Shown here: in pieces, positions 1-8,049 of the stretch
How positions within the stretch are numbered: position 1 is the first letter of the stretch
How the letters are laid out: every line of letters begins with the position of its first letter
Made by a program: the position numbers and the translations under genes
From: JBEKHI01 sp050012355
GTDB lineage: Bacteria; Actinomycetota; Actinomycetes; Streptosporangiales; Streptosporangiaceae
NCBI GenBank assembly: GCA_050012355.1
Contig: JBEKHI010000178.1
Coordinates: 1-15,620, forward strand
DNA: 15,620 nucleotides
Reading direction: 5' to 3'
The notes under the pieces: model-generated
Told to the model about the DNA's origin: nothing
The model's input: only the letters and a program-made list of their open reading frames with translations
The model's database searches: none

Positions 1-2
1 CG

Positions 3-2921
3 CGAAGAGTCGGCGAGCTCGATGAGGAAATGGTGTATGAATCCCGGGTCGGCGAGGTGTTCGTGCTCGGCGCGAGCTCCTGGCGGATCGAGGACATCAC
101 CCCGGACCGGGTCATCGTCACCCCGGCACCCGGCCAGCCGGGCAAACTGCCGTTCTGGCACGGCGACACTCCGGGCCGCCCGGCCGAGCTTGGCAAGGCG
201 ATCGGCGCTGCCGTCAGACAGATGGCAACGGGTAAGACACCGGACGGCCTTGACGAGTTCGCGACCAGCAACCTGCTGAGCTACCTCAAGGAGCAGAAGC
301 AGGCGACCGGGTACGTCCCCGACGACCGGACCCTGGTCGTCGAGCGGTTCCGCGACGAGCTTGGCGACTGGCGGGTGATTCTGCACTCGCCCTACGGGGA
401 CCGGGTGCATGCTCCGTGGGCGCTGGCCATCGCCATGAAGCTGCGCGAGCGCTACCAGAACATGGACGTCCAGGCCCTGCACACCGACGACGGCATCATC
501 ATCCGGGTGCCCGACGCGGACGAGCCGCCGCCCGCCGGCATCGCCGCCATCGATCCGGACGACATCGAGGACATCGTCACCGCCGAGGTGGGGGCGTCCG
601 CGTTGTTCGCGTCCAGGTTCCGCGAGTGCGCCAGCCGCGCCCTCCTGCTGCCGAGAAGGCAGCCGGGACGCCGCACCCCGCTCTGGCAGCAGCGGCAGCG
701 ATCCGCGCAGCTGCTCGAGGTCGCGAGCCGCTACCCGGCGTTCCCGATCGTGCTGGAGACCGTCCGCGAGTGCCTGCGCGACGTGTTCGACGTGCCCGCG
801 CTCAAAGACCTGCTCAAAGACATCGCCGCCCGCAAGATCCGGGTCGTCGAGGTTGAGACGCAGTTGCCGAGCCCGTTCGGCAAGTCGCTGCTATTCAAGT
901 ATGTCGGCGCCTTCATGTACGAGGGCGACGCCCCGCTGGCCGAACGACGCGCGCAGGCCCTCGCGCTCGACCCTGGCCTGCTAGCCGACCTGCTCGGCAC
1001 CGAGGGACTGCGCGAACTGCTCGACCCTGAGGTCATCGCGCGCACCGAAGCCGAACGCCAGCACCTGGCCGACGACCGCAAGGCCCGCGACGCCGAGGGC
1101 CTCGCCGACTTGCTGCGCACCGCGGGACCGTACACCGCCGCCGAGCTCGCGGACCGCTGTGACGGGGGGTCGGTCGAATGGGCCGCGCAGCTGATCGCCC
1201 AGCGGCGGGTCATCGAGCTGCGGATCAACAGCCAGCCGATGCTCGCCGCCATCGAGGATGCTGGACGGCTGCGTGACGCGCTCGGCGTCGCCCTCCCGGT
1301 CGGGGTGCCGGAGGCTTTCACCGAACCGGTGCCCGACCCGCTCGGTGACCTAGTCGCCAGGTATGCCCGCAACCACGGGCCGTTCACCGCACCGGATATC
1401 GCGGCCAGGTACGGCCTCGGCGTCGCCGTCGTCACGATGGCGCTGCGCCGGCTGGCCGCCGAGGGCCGCGTCGTCGAGGGCGAGTTCAGCGGCAACGGCA
1501 GCCAGTGGGCGGACGCCGAAGTGCTGCGGATCCTGCGGCGGCGCAGCCTGGCGCGGCTACGCCGCGAGGCCGAGCCGGTGCCGCCGAAGGTGCTCGGCCG
1601 GTTCCTGCCAGCGTGGCATGACATCGCCTCCGGCGGGCACCGCAGGCCAGGCCCGGACGCGGTGCTGGAGATCATCGAGCAGCTTGCCGGGGCCGCCATA
1701 CCGGCCAGCGCGCTCGAGACGCTGGTACTGCCGTCCCGGCTGCCTGGCTACGCTCCGGGCATGCTGGATGAGCTGACCGCGGCGGGCGAGGTCGTCTGGA
1801 CGGGAGCCGGCGGGTTGCCGGGCGGCGACGGCTGGCTCGTGTTCTCCCCCGCCGAGCAAGCGCCGCTGCTGCTGCCGGAGCCCGCCGAGATCACCATGAC
1901 GCCCGCCCACGAGGCGATCCTGGACGCCCTCGACGGCGGCGGCGCGCTGTTCTTTCGCGCGATCGCCAGCGACTTGCCGGATACCGACGTCGCGGCGGCG
2001 ATCTGGGACCTGGTGTGGGCGGGCCGCCTCACCAACGACACGCTCGCGCCGCTGCGGGTCACGCTCGGCGCGTCCGGCACCCGCCGCGCCGCGCCCCGGC
2101 GGCCTCCGGTCGGCCGGCCGCGGCTCTTCCCCGGCCTGGCCAGCCCGGGCGCCGGCGTTTCTGCCGGGAGGTCGGTCGGGGCTGGTTGGTCGGGGAGACA
2201 TCGGCCCGCGATGCCGACCCGCACCGGTCCGCCGACCGTCAGCGGGCGCTGGTCGCTGCTGGCCACCGAACCGGTCGACCCGACAGTGGCCGCGCACGCG
2301 CGGGCGCTCGCGCTACTTGAACGGCACGGTGTGCTCACCCGTGGCGCGGTCGCCGCCGAGCGCGTACCGGGCGGATTCGGCGGCGTCTATCCGGTGCTGC
2401 GCGCGATGGAAGAGACCGGTCAGTGCCGCCGTGGTTACTTCGTCGAAGGACTGGGCGGTGCCCAGTTCGCGCTGGCCGGAGCCGTGGACCGGATGCGCGG
2501 GCTGACGTCCGAGCTCCGCTTCCCCAACCAACCTGCCCCGACCGACCTCCCGGCGTCGCAACGAGCGCTGGTACTTCCGGCCGCGGACCCGGCGCAGCCT
2601 TATGGGGCCGCGCTACCGTGGCCGGCTTCCGAGGTGACACACCGGCCGGGCCGGAAAGCCGGCGCTCTCGTCGTTATGGTCGATGGAGAGCTTGTGCTCT
2701 ACGTGGAGCGCGGCGGGAGAACGTTGCTCTCCTGGTCAGCCGACCCCGCGTTGCTCGAGCCCGCGGCCGCCGCGCTGGCCGCCGCGGTGCGCCAGGGGGC
2801 ACTCGGCCGGGTGACCGTGGAACGGGCCGACGGCGCGGGGGTGCATGACTCGCCGCTGGCCGCGGCGCTGGAGGCGGCCGGCTTCCGGGCTACCCCGCGC
2901 GGCCTGCGACTGCGCGGATAG
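3..2921 (+). CDS. lhr: Lhr-family ATP-dependent helicase, C-terminal part (5' end outside window)
   Basis: The frame is open to the left edge, so the start and the RecA-like helicase motifs lie upstream; about 972 residues are visible of a protein that is usually about 1500. The fragment opens with RRVGELDEEMVYESRVGEVF and then LGASSWRIEDI, typical of the winged-helix/beta-barrel region after the second RecA domain of Lhr. The Lhr core continues through LPSPFGKSLLFKYVGAFMYE. The remainder is the long C-terminal region of tandem winged-helix (HTH_42/AlkZ-like) character, ending in GAALPWP, a GALVVMVDGELVLYVERGGR strand segment and a terminal Ala-rich helix. Family members are 3'-5' ssDNA-dependent translocases linked to DNA repair. 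Two poorly conserved linkers (about codons 712-730 and 830-845 counted from position 30) contain the two arms of an imperfect inverted DNA repeat. Identification is from remembered family sequence; the conserved blocks make it firm. Confidence 0.93.
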   Translation, partial: RRVGELDEEMVYESRVGEVFVLGASSWRIEDITPDRVIVTPAPGQPGKLPFWHGDTPGRPAELGKAIGAAVRQMATGKTPDGLDEFATSNLLSYLKEQKQATGYVPDDRTLVVERFRDELGDWRVILHSPYGDRVHAPWALAIAMKLRERYQNMDVQALHTDDGIIIRVPDADEPPPAGIAAIDPDDIEDIVTAEVGASALFASRFRECASRALLLPRRQPGRRTPLWQQRQRSAQLLEVASRYPAFPIVLETVRECLRDVFDVPALKDLLKDIAARKIRVVEVETQLPSPFGKSLLFKYVGAFMYEGDAPLAERRAQALALDPGLLADLLGTEGLRELLDPEVIARTEAERQHLADDRKARDAEGLADLLRTAGPYTAAELADRCDGGSVEWAAQLIAQRRVIELRINSQPMLAAIEDAGRLRDALGVALPVGVPEAFTEPVPDPLGDLVARYARNHGPFTAPDIAARYGLGVAVVTMALRRLAAEGRVVEGEFSGNGSQWADAEVLRILRRRSLARLRREAEPVPPKVLGRFLPAWHDIASGGHRRPGPDAVLEIIEQLAGAAIPASALETLVLPSRLPGYAPGMLDELTAAGEVVWTGAGGLPGGDGWLVFSPAEQAPLLLPEPAEITMTPAHEAILDALDGGGALFFRAIASDLPDTDVAAAIWDLVWAGRLTNDTLAPLRVTLGASGTRRAAPRRPPVGRPRLFPGLASPGAGVSAGRSVGAGWSGRHRPAMPTRTGPPTVSGRWSLLATEPVDPTVAAHARALALLERHGVLTRGAVAAERVPGGFGGVYPVLRAMEETGQCRRGYFVEGLGGAQFALAGAVDRMRGLTSELRFPNQPAPTDLPASQRALVLPAADPAQPYGAALPWPASEVTHRPGRKAGALVVMVDGELVLYVERGGRTLLSWSADPALLEPAAAALAAAVRQGALGRVTVERADGAGVHDSPLAAALEAAGFRATPRGLRLRG
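2164..2198 (+). repeat. 35-bp dispersed repeat, copy 1 (inside lhr)
   Basis: The arm starts CCGGGAGGTCGGTCGGGGC and continues with TGGTTGGTCGGGGAGA. It matches the reverse complement of 2519-2553 at 31 of 35 positions, with the first 19 identical. It lies in a low-conservation Gly/Arg/Pro linker of Lhr, where it is read as AGRSVGAGWSGR. Confidence 0.6.
2519..2553 (-). repeat. 35-bp dispersed repeat, copy 2 (inside lhr, inverted)
   Basis: The reverse complement of this stretch matches 2164-2198 at 31 of 35 bases. About 320 bp of conserved Lhr coding sequence separates the two arms. Here the repeat is read on the opposite strand as FPNQPAPTDLPA, so the similarity is at the DNA level and not the protein level. 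Confidence 0.6.
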
Positions 2922-2931
2922 CATCGCACCC

Positions 2932-3543
2932 GTGGACCGGTCGAGGCTGGAATCCCTCAGCGATGGGGTTTTCGCGGTCGCCATCACGCTGCTCGCGCTG
3001 GATCTGGCCGTGCCGGGGCCGGGGCACGGCTCGCTGCTGGGGCAGTTGGGCCACCGCTGGCCATCCTTCGTGGCCTACGTGATCAGCTTCTTCACGATCG
3101 GCGTGATCTGGGTCAATCACCACGCCATCGTGCGGAACATCGCGGTCGTCGACCGCACGCTCATGTACCTGAACCTGGGCCTGCTGCTGTTCGTGGTCGC
3201 CATCCCGTTCGCGACCTCGACCATGGCCGCCTACCTCACGGCCGGCGGACGCGACGCCCAGGTGGCGATGGCACTGTACGCGCTCATCTTCGAGGCGATG
3301 GGGCTCGGCTTCACCGGCATACTCGAATGGACGTTCCGGCACCGCGACCGGCTACGCGAGCCGCCGCCCGCCGACCGGAAGTGGGCCATCCGCCGCCGGT
3401 TCTACGCCGGCCAGGCGATGTACGTGGCCGCCATCGGCATCTCGTTCGTCTCTCCCCCGGTGGCGCTGGCGATGACGGCGCTCACCGCCGTCTACTACAT
3501 GACCCCCGCACCGCACGATTACGGGCTGAAACGACCCGTATGA
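2932..3543 (+). CDS. TMEM175-family (DUF1211) integral membrane protein, predicted potassium channel
   Basis: This 203-residue protein opens VDRSRLESLSDGVFAVAITL, the TM1 signature of the TMEM175/DUF1211 family (R/K-x3-FSDG-x-F-A-I-A-I-T-L-L); here the usual Phe before SDG is Leu9. WVNHHAIVRNI (about residues 60-70), at the end of the second helix, is also typical. Hydrophobic segments at about 13-27, 46-62, 76-95, 111-130 and 160-187 fit the family's six-helix bundle. Bacterial members are tetrameric leak channels with weak K+ selectivity. GTG 2932 is chosen because it lies just before the signature and 10 bp after the lhr stop; an upstream in-frame start would overlap lhr and add unrelated sequence. 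No clear Shine-Dalgarno is visible, so translational coupling to lhr is likely. Family assignment is firm; ion selectivity is inferred from homologs. Confidence 0.85.
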   Translation: MDRSRLESLSDGVFAVAITLLALDLAVPGPGHGSLLGQLGHRWPSFVAYVISFFTIGVIWVNHHAIVRNIAVVDRTLMYLNLGLLLFVVAIPFATSTMAAYLTAGGRDAQVAMALYALIFEAMGLGFTGILEWTFRHRDRLREPPPADRKWAIRRRFYAGQAMYVAAIGISFVSPPVALAMTALTAVYYMTPAPHDYGLKRPV

Positions 3544-3721
3544 TCTTCCAGTGTGTCACTGGGGGGCTGTCCGGGCAGTAACCATGGAGGGCAGGGCGCC
3601 CGCAAGCAAATCGTGATCTTATCATTACCGAAAGTAACACGGATTCGATGTCGGTATTGGCACTTAAAAACGCTATATAACCTGGCATGCTGGGTGCCCT
3701 ATTCGACACGGAAATCTGGGT
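3544..3721 (+). promoter_or_regulatory. AT-rich intergenic region ahead of the tandem membrane-protein genes
   Basis: Positions 3605-3680 are clearly more AT-rich than anything nearby, with runs such as CTTATCATTACC and CTTAAAAACGCTATATAACC. TATATA/TATAAC at 3674-3681 would serve as a -10 element, but no convincing -35 lies 16-18 bp upstream: TTGGCA at 3657-3662 is too close. A weak GGAAA at 3710-3714 precedes the ATG at 3722 by 7 bases. The promoter location is an inference from composition. Confidence 0.4.
3548..3562 (+). terminator. Small hairpin after the TMEM175 gene
   Basis: CCAGTG-tgt-CACTGG forms a perfect 6-bp stem five bases after the stop codon at 3543. No T-run follows, so this is at best a weak or U-less terminator. 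Confidence 0.3.
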
Positions 3722-5353
3722 ATGCGCAACGACACAGCTGTGGTTCCCGGACGGCCGGAAACGCCGGGACCCGAGTCCGAGGTCCCGGCGACGACTTCCG
3801 GCAAGTGGTACAGCGGCCGCCGGGCCTGGGTAGCCGGTTTCGCGATCGCGACCGTGCTGCTCTATGCGGCGTTCGTACGGTTGTCCTGGACATACGAGGT
3901 CAACTCGGATGGCGCCAACATCGACCTGATGGCCTGGGACATGCTGCACGGCAACTTCCTGCTGCATGGCTGGGACGCCTTCGATGTGCCTTATCTCACT
4001 ACCGAGATCCCGCAGTACGCGATGCTGGAGGCGATCTTCGGGCTGACCCCGGTGGTCACCCACATCGCCGCGGCGATGACCTACACCCTGTCCGTGCTGC
4101 TGGCCATGATCCTGGCCAAGGGCAGCAGCACCGGCCGCGGCGCGCTCATCCGGGTGCTGGTGGCGGGCGGGATCATGCTGGCCCCGCAGTACAACTGGGG
4201 CGTCTTCATCCTGGTGCTGTCCGTCGGGCACATCGGGGCCTCGGTGCCGCTGCTGCTGATCCTGATCATCCTGGACCGGGCCAAGCCACGCTGGCAGATC
4301 GCCGTGCTCACCGGCCTGCTGCTCGCCTGGGCCACGATGGGCGACTCGCTGACCTATGTGCTCGGTTCGATACCGCTGGCCGTCGCCTGCGGGTACCGGG
4401 CGATCACGACCAAGGACAACCGGCGGTACCACATTCAGCTCGGAATCGCCGCGCTGGTATCGATCGGAGTGGCCAACGCCGCGCTCAAGGTGATCCACGC
4501 GCTCGGCGGCTTCAACCTGTACCCGGTGCAGTTCCAGTTCATGGGCCTGCATCAGCTCGTCTACCACCTCTCGCTGACCTGGCGGGCGCTGCTCGTCCTG
4601 TTCGGCGCGGACTACTACCACCACCAGCACGGGGTCTGGCTGGTGGCGGCCGGGCTGCACCTCGCCGGCCTGGCACTCGCGGGGGCCGCGGTCTGCTGGG
4701 GGATCTGGCGATATGTCCGGCGCCGGGCCAGCCTCACCGAACAGGTCATGACCGGTGGCGTCGTGCTCAACCTGCTGCTGTTCGCCACCAGCAACGTAGC
4801 CAAGATGGACGCGCACGAGATGGCGATCGTGCTGCCGTTCAGCGCCGTGCTGGCAGGCAGGGCCATCGCTAGCCTGGCCGCCTCGGACCGGGTCCGGCAG
4901 GCGCTCGGCCGGTCCGGCCGCCGGGTCGTCACGGTCGTCGGGGTGGCCGCGCTGGCGGGCTACCTGGCCTGCCTGATCGGCACTGACACCCTGCCGCCGG
5001 CGGGCCCCGGCCAGACTCAGCTCGCGTCGTTCCTCGAGGATCATCACCTGACGCACGGGATCGCTGGCTACTGGGAAGCCAGCATCGTCACGGTGGACAC
5101 CCACAATCAGGTGCAGATACGCGCGATCGACGACTTCGAGAAGTTCCTGTGGGGTGCCAAGACCTCCTGGTACGAGGGCGACGCGAACTTCGTCGTGGAA
5201 GAAAAGGGCTACGACTTCAAGCAGCCGTCACAGGCCATCGCGCAGCTCACCGCCAAGTTCGGCATACCGCGCAAGACGTACGTATTCGGCGATTACGTGG
5301 TAATGGTCTACAACAAGAACCTGCTTGCTGAGGTGCACGGCAGCAAGTACTGA
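3722..5353 (+). CDS. Polytopic membrane protein, possible GT-C-type glycosyltransferase (paralog 1)
   Basis: I do not recognise a named gene. The 543-residue protein has a short polar N-terminus, TM1 at about residues 36-54, then the acidic loop EVNSDGANIDLMAWDMLHGN with Asp63 and Asp73, and TTEIPQY with Glu95. Roughly ten further hydrophobic helices run to about residue 430. A polar C-terminal domain of about 100 residues follows, containing YWEASIVTV and YEGDANFVV and ending in VYNKNLLAEVHGSKY. Acidic residues in the first external loop followed by many helices and a soluble C-terminal domain resemble GT-C (GT39/PMT-like) enzymes that use polyprenyl-phosphate sugars, but no family signature is decisive. 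Its paralog starts 20 bp downstream, and the two share SDGA, AWDMLHGN, HIAAAMTYTL, AAGIMLAPQ-like blocks and the KNLLA ending. An unrelated multi-pass transporter or a sensor of unknown function remains possible. Confidence 0.75.
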   Translation: MRNDTAVVPGRPETPGPESEVPATTSGKWYSGRRAWVAGFAIATVLLYAAFVRLSWTYEVNSDGANIDLMAWDMLHGNFLLHGWDAFDVPYLTTEIPQYAMLEAIFGLTPVVTHIAAAMTYTLSVLLAMILAKGSSTGRGALIRVLVAGGIMLAPQYNWGVFILVLSVGHIGASVPLLLILIILDRAKPRWQIAVLTGLLLAWATMGDSLTYVLGSIPLAVACGYRAITTKDNRRYHIQLGIAALVSIGVANAALKVIHALGGFNLYPVQFQFMGLHQLVYHLSLTWRALLVLFGADYYHHQHGVWLVAAGLHLAGLALAGAAVCWGIWRYVRRRASLTEQVMTGGVVLNLLLFATSNVAKMDAHEMAIVLPFSAVLAGRAIASLAASDRVRQALGRSGRRVVTVVGVAALAGYLACLIGTDTLPPAGPGQTQLASFLEDHHLTHGIAGYWEASIVTVDTHNQVQIRAIDDFEKFLWGAKTSWYEGDANFVVEEKGYDFKQPSQAIAQLTAKFGIPRKTYVFGDYVVMVYNKNLLAEVHGSKY

Positions 5354-5373
5354 TCACTCGTAGTGTTGGCCTG

Positions 5374-8049
5374 GTGACCATTCTGCGACCAGGCCTGCCC
5401 GAGGCCGCGACACCCCGTTCAAGGAAGCGGCTGACCGTCGCTAGCTGGGCGTTGCTCGCCGTGGCCGGGTTCGTGGTGTACCTAGAGCTCGCCCGCACCC
5501 GCGCGGTGGACTCCGACGGGGCGGCCAACGCGCTGCAGGCCTGGGACATGCTGCACGGGAACTTGCTGTTGCGCGGCTGGCGGGTGTCCGACGTCTCGTT
5601 CTACACCACCGAACTACCGCAGTACATGCTCATCGAGCTCGTCCGCGGCCTGAACTCGGGGGTTGTCCACATCGCCGCCGCCATGACCTACACGCTGGCC
5701 GTGCTCACCGCCGCGCTGGTCGCCAAGGGCACCGCAACCGGCCGCGAGGGCGTGCTGCGCGCGGTCACGGCGGCCGGGATCATGCTCGCCCCGCAGCTCG
5801 GCGACGGGACCAACACCCTGGTCTCATCACCGGACCACATCGGCACCGCCGTGCCGATCCTGCTCGCCTGGCTGATACTCGAGCGCGGCGGGCGCCGCTG
5901 GTATGTACCGGTCGCGGTCTCGCTGCTGCTCGGCTGGACCACCGTCGGCGACGTGCTGACGCTGTACGTGGGAGTGGCCCCCGTCGTTTTGATATGTGCT
6001 TACCGGGCGGTGCGCGGCGGGCCACGGTGGTTCGAGATCTCGCTGGGCGCGGGGACGCTCGCCTGCGGACTGGCGGCGGTCGGGGTGCTGCGGCTGATCC
6101 ACGCGGCCGGCGGGTTCTACATGTTCTGGCCGCACTCGCAGCTCGCGCCGCTGCCGGAGATCCTCGGGCACAACCTGAAGGTCGTCGCCAATGGCCTGCT
6201 GCTGCTGGGCGGCGCGAGCTTCAGCGGGCTGTCCGGCCGCGCGAACTACGCGTTCGCGGCGCTGCACTTCGCGGGACTGGCGATCGCCGCCGGCGCGTTC
6301 CTGGTGACCGCCTGGCGCTGGTTCCGCTCGGACCTGGTGGACCAGATCATCGTCGTCGCGATCATCATGAACATCGCCGGCTACCTGCTCACCACCGACG
6401 CGGTCTCGGTGGGCACCACCCGGGAGATGAACCCGGTGCTCCCGCTCGCCGCCGCGCTCGCCGGCCGGCGTCTCGGCCCGGTTCTGCTTCATTGGTCAAA
6501 ACGGCGAATTCTAGTCCCCGCGCTCAGCCTCGTCCTCGCTGGTTACGCGGCCGGCCTGGCGTACGAGGTCGCCGCGCCGCCCGCTCCCCCGATGCACGCC
6601 AACCTGGCCAACTGGCTCGTGCGACACCACCTGACCAGCGGGCTGAGCGGTTACTGGGCGTCCAGCGTGACCACGGTCACCACCGGCGCCGAGGTACGGA
6701 TCGTGGTGGGCGACTCACACCGGGGCAGATTCGCCGCCGGGGGCCTGGAAACCAACGAGAACTGGTACAACCCGCACGACTACCGCGCGAACTTCGTGGT
6801 GCTGTACCCATCGGCCGGCGACTACGGCGGCTTCAACGAGCGCCGGCAGGCTCTCGCGTCGTTTGGCCGCCCGGTGCGGGTCTACCACGCCGTGCACTGC
6901 ACGATCATGGTCTGGGACAAGAACCTGCTAGCCCAGCTGGCCCGACGGTTACCGACCGCAGCGATGGGCCATCCATGGGGTCGGTGGTCAGGTGCCTACC
7001 GAGGCGAGCAGGTCGGCGCGAGCGTGGTCGACGGCGGCCTGCAGGGCGCCGCACAGCACCGGCACCACCGGCACCTCGGTCGGTACGACTCGCGGGTGCG
7101 CCGGGCACATCCCGGTCACCTCGGCCCCGACCCGCTCGGCGAGTTGCGTCCCGCCCGCGAGCCCCACCTCCCCGCCGAGCACCACCAGCCCAGGATCGAG
7201 CACCGTGCACACCGAAGCGACGCCGAGCGCCACCCGGTGCGCCAGTTCGCCGAGGAACTCGTCGGCACGGGCAGCGGCGGCCCCCTCGGTGGCGGCCCCC
7301 CCGGTGGGGGCTCCCTCGGCGGCGGCGACCGCGGCGCGGACCGATTCACCCGCCGACGACGCGGCGAACCCGTACGCGCTGGCCAGCACGCGGACCGCTT
7401 CCGCGCCAGCCAGCCACTGCAACCCGCCGCTCGCCGGATTCCGGACATCAGCCGACACCGGTGCACCTGGCACCGGGAGGTAACCGATCTCGCCAGCCGC
7501 CCCCGCGGCACCCCGGTGCAGCTGCCCGCGCAACACGGTCGCCAATCCCAGGCCGACCCCGATCCAGACCAGCACGAAGTCATCCACGCCCGCGGCCGCA
7601 CCGCTGGAATGCTCCGCCATCGCGGCGAGGTTCACGTCGTTCTCGATCACCACGGGACGGCGCAGCGCGCTGCGCAGTTCGGCGAGCACGCCCTCGTGCC
7701 AGGCCGGCAGGTTTATCGCGAACCTCGGGTCACCGGTCGACGGGTCCACGACCCCTGGCGTGCCGATCACGAACGAGCTCAGCGCGCTCACCGACACACC
7801 GGCCTTACGGCAGGCACGGTCCACCGCGCCGCTGATCAGCTCCACCGGGTCGGGCCCGTCTTCCGGGTTCTCCCTGACCTCGGCGATGACCCGGCCGGTT
7901 ACATCGGCCACGGCCGTCGCCACCAGCCCGGACTCCACGTAAAGGGCGGCGACGTAGGCGCTGGAGGGCACGACCGAGTAGAGCGCCGCGTTCGGGCCGC
8001 GGCCACCCGCCACCTCACCAGAGACGTAGACCAGCCCGCGGTCCTCTAG
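5374..8049 (+). CDS. Polytopic membrane protein, possible GT-C-type glycosyltransferase (paralog 2), with an aberrant antisense 3' extension
   Basis: GTG 5374 follows the paralog's stop by 20 bp, so the pair is presumably co-transcribed. Residues 1 to about 530 align throughout with paralog 1: TM1 at about 24-40, VDSDGAANALQAWDMLHGN (Asp48, Asp58), TTELPQY (Glu80), HIAAAMTYTL, AAGIMLAPQ, then a polar C-terminal domain with YWASSVTTV and the ending VWDKNLLA (Lys516). Paralog 1 stops a few residues after this motif, but here there is no in-frame stop until TAG 8047-8049. The last 353 codons lie antisense to the ROK gene in the same codon register and encode a His/Arg/Pro/Gly-rich string with no membrane segment or domain, as expected for a shadow translation. 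A TAG sits one frame away at 6929-6931, so a small indel or a base-call error could explain the lost stop. The functional protein is probably about 520-540 residues. Catalytic role is inferred only. Confidence 0.6.
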   Translation: MTILRPGLPEAATPRSRKRLTVASWALLAVAGFVVYLELARTRAVDSDGAANALQAWDMLHGNLLLRGWRVSDVSFYTTELPQYMLIELVRGLNSGVVHIAAAMTYTLAVLTAALVAKGTATGREGVLRAVTAAGIMLAPQLGDGTNTLVSSPDHIGTAVPILLAWLILERGGRRWYVPVAVSLLLGWTTVGDVLTLYVGVAPVVLICAYRAVRGGPRWFEISLGAGTLACGLAAVGVLRLIHAAGGFYMFWPHSQLAPLPEILGHNLKVVANGLLLLGGASFSGLSGRANYAFAALHFAGLAIAAGAFLVTAWRWFRSDLVDQIIVVAIIMNIAGYLLTTDAVSVGTTREMNPVLPLAAALAGRRLGPVLLHWSKRRILVPALSLVLAGYAAGLAYEVAAPPAPPMHANLANWLVRHHLTSGLSGYWASSVTTVTTGAEVRIVVGDSHRGRFAAGGLETNENWYNPHDYRANFVVLYPSAGDYGGFNERRQALASFGRPVRVYHAVHCTIMVWDKNLLAQLARRLPTAAMGHPWGRWSGAYRGEQVGASVVDGGLQGAAQHRHHRHLGRYDSRVRRAHPGHLGPDPLGELRPAREPHLPAEHHQPRIEHRAHRSDAERHPVRQFAEELVGTGSGGPLGGGPPGGGSLGGGDRGADRFTRRRRGEPVRAGQHADRFRASQPLQPAARRIPDISRHRCTWHREVTDLASRPRGTPVQLPAQHGRQSQADPDPDQHEVIHARGRTAGMLRHRGEVHVVLDHHGTAQRAAQFGEHALVPGRQVYREPRVTGRRVHDPWRADHERAQRAHRHTGLTAGTVHRAADQLHRVGPVFRVLPDLGDDPAGYIGHGRRHQPGLHVKGGDVGAGGHDRVERRVRAAATRHLTRDVDQPAVL

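Noticed and set aside
731..1699. Long minus-strand ORF of 322 codons inside lhr.
   Set aside because: Its Ser/Arg/Pro/Ala-rich translation shows no domain and is the typical antisense shadow of a high-GC gene in a region with clear Lhr homology.
3482..5104. Minus-strand ORF of 540 codons across the first membrane-protein gene.
   Set aside because: The product is a Gln/Asp/His/Arg-rich string without domains, while the plus strand has helices and a paralog in the next gene.
6961..6973. GCGATGGGCCATC recurs, inverted, within 13303-13315, hinting at a second dispersed repeat.
   Set aside because: A 13-base match between two places in 15 kb of GC-rich DNA is expected by chance, and no longer similarity surrounds it.
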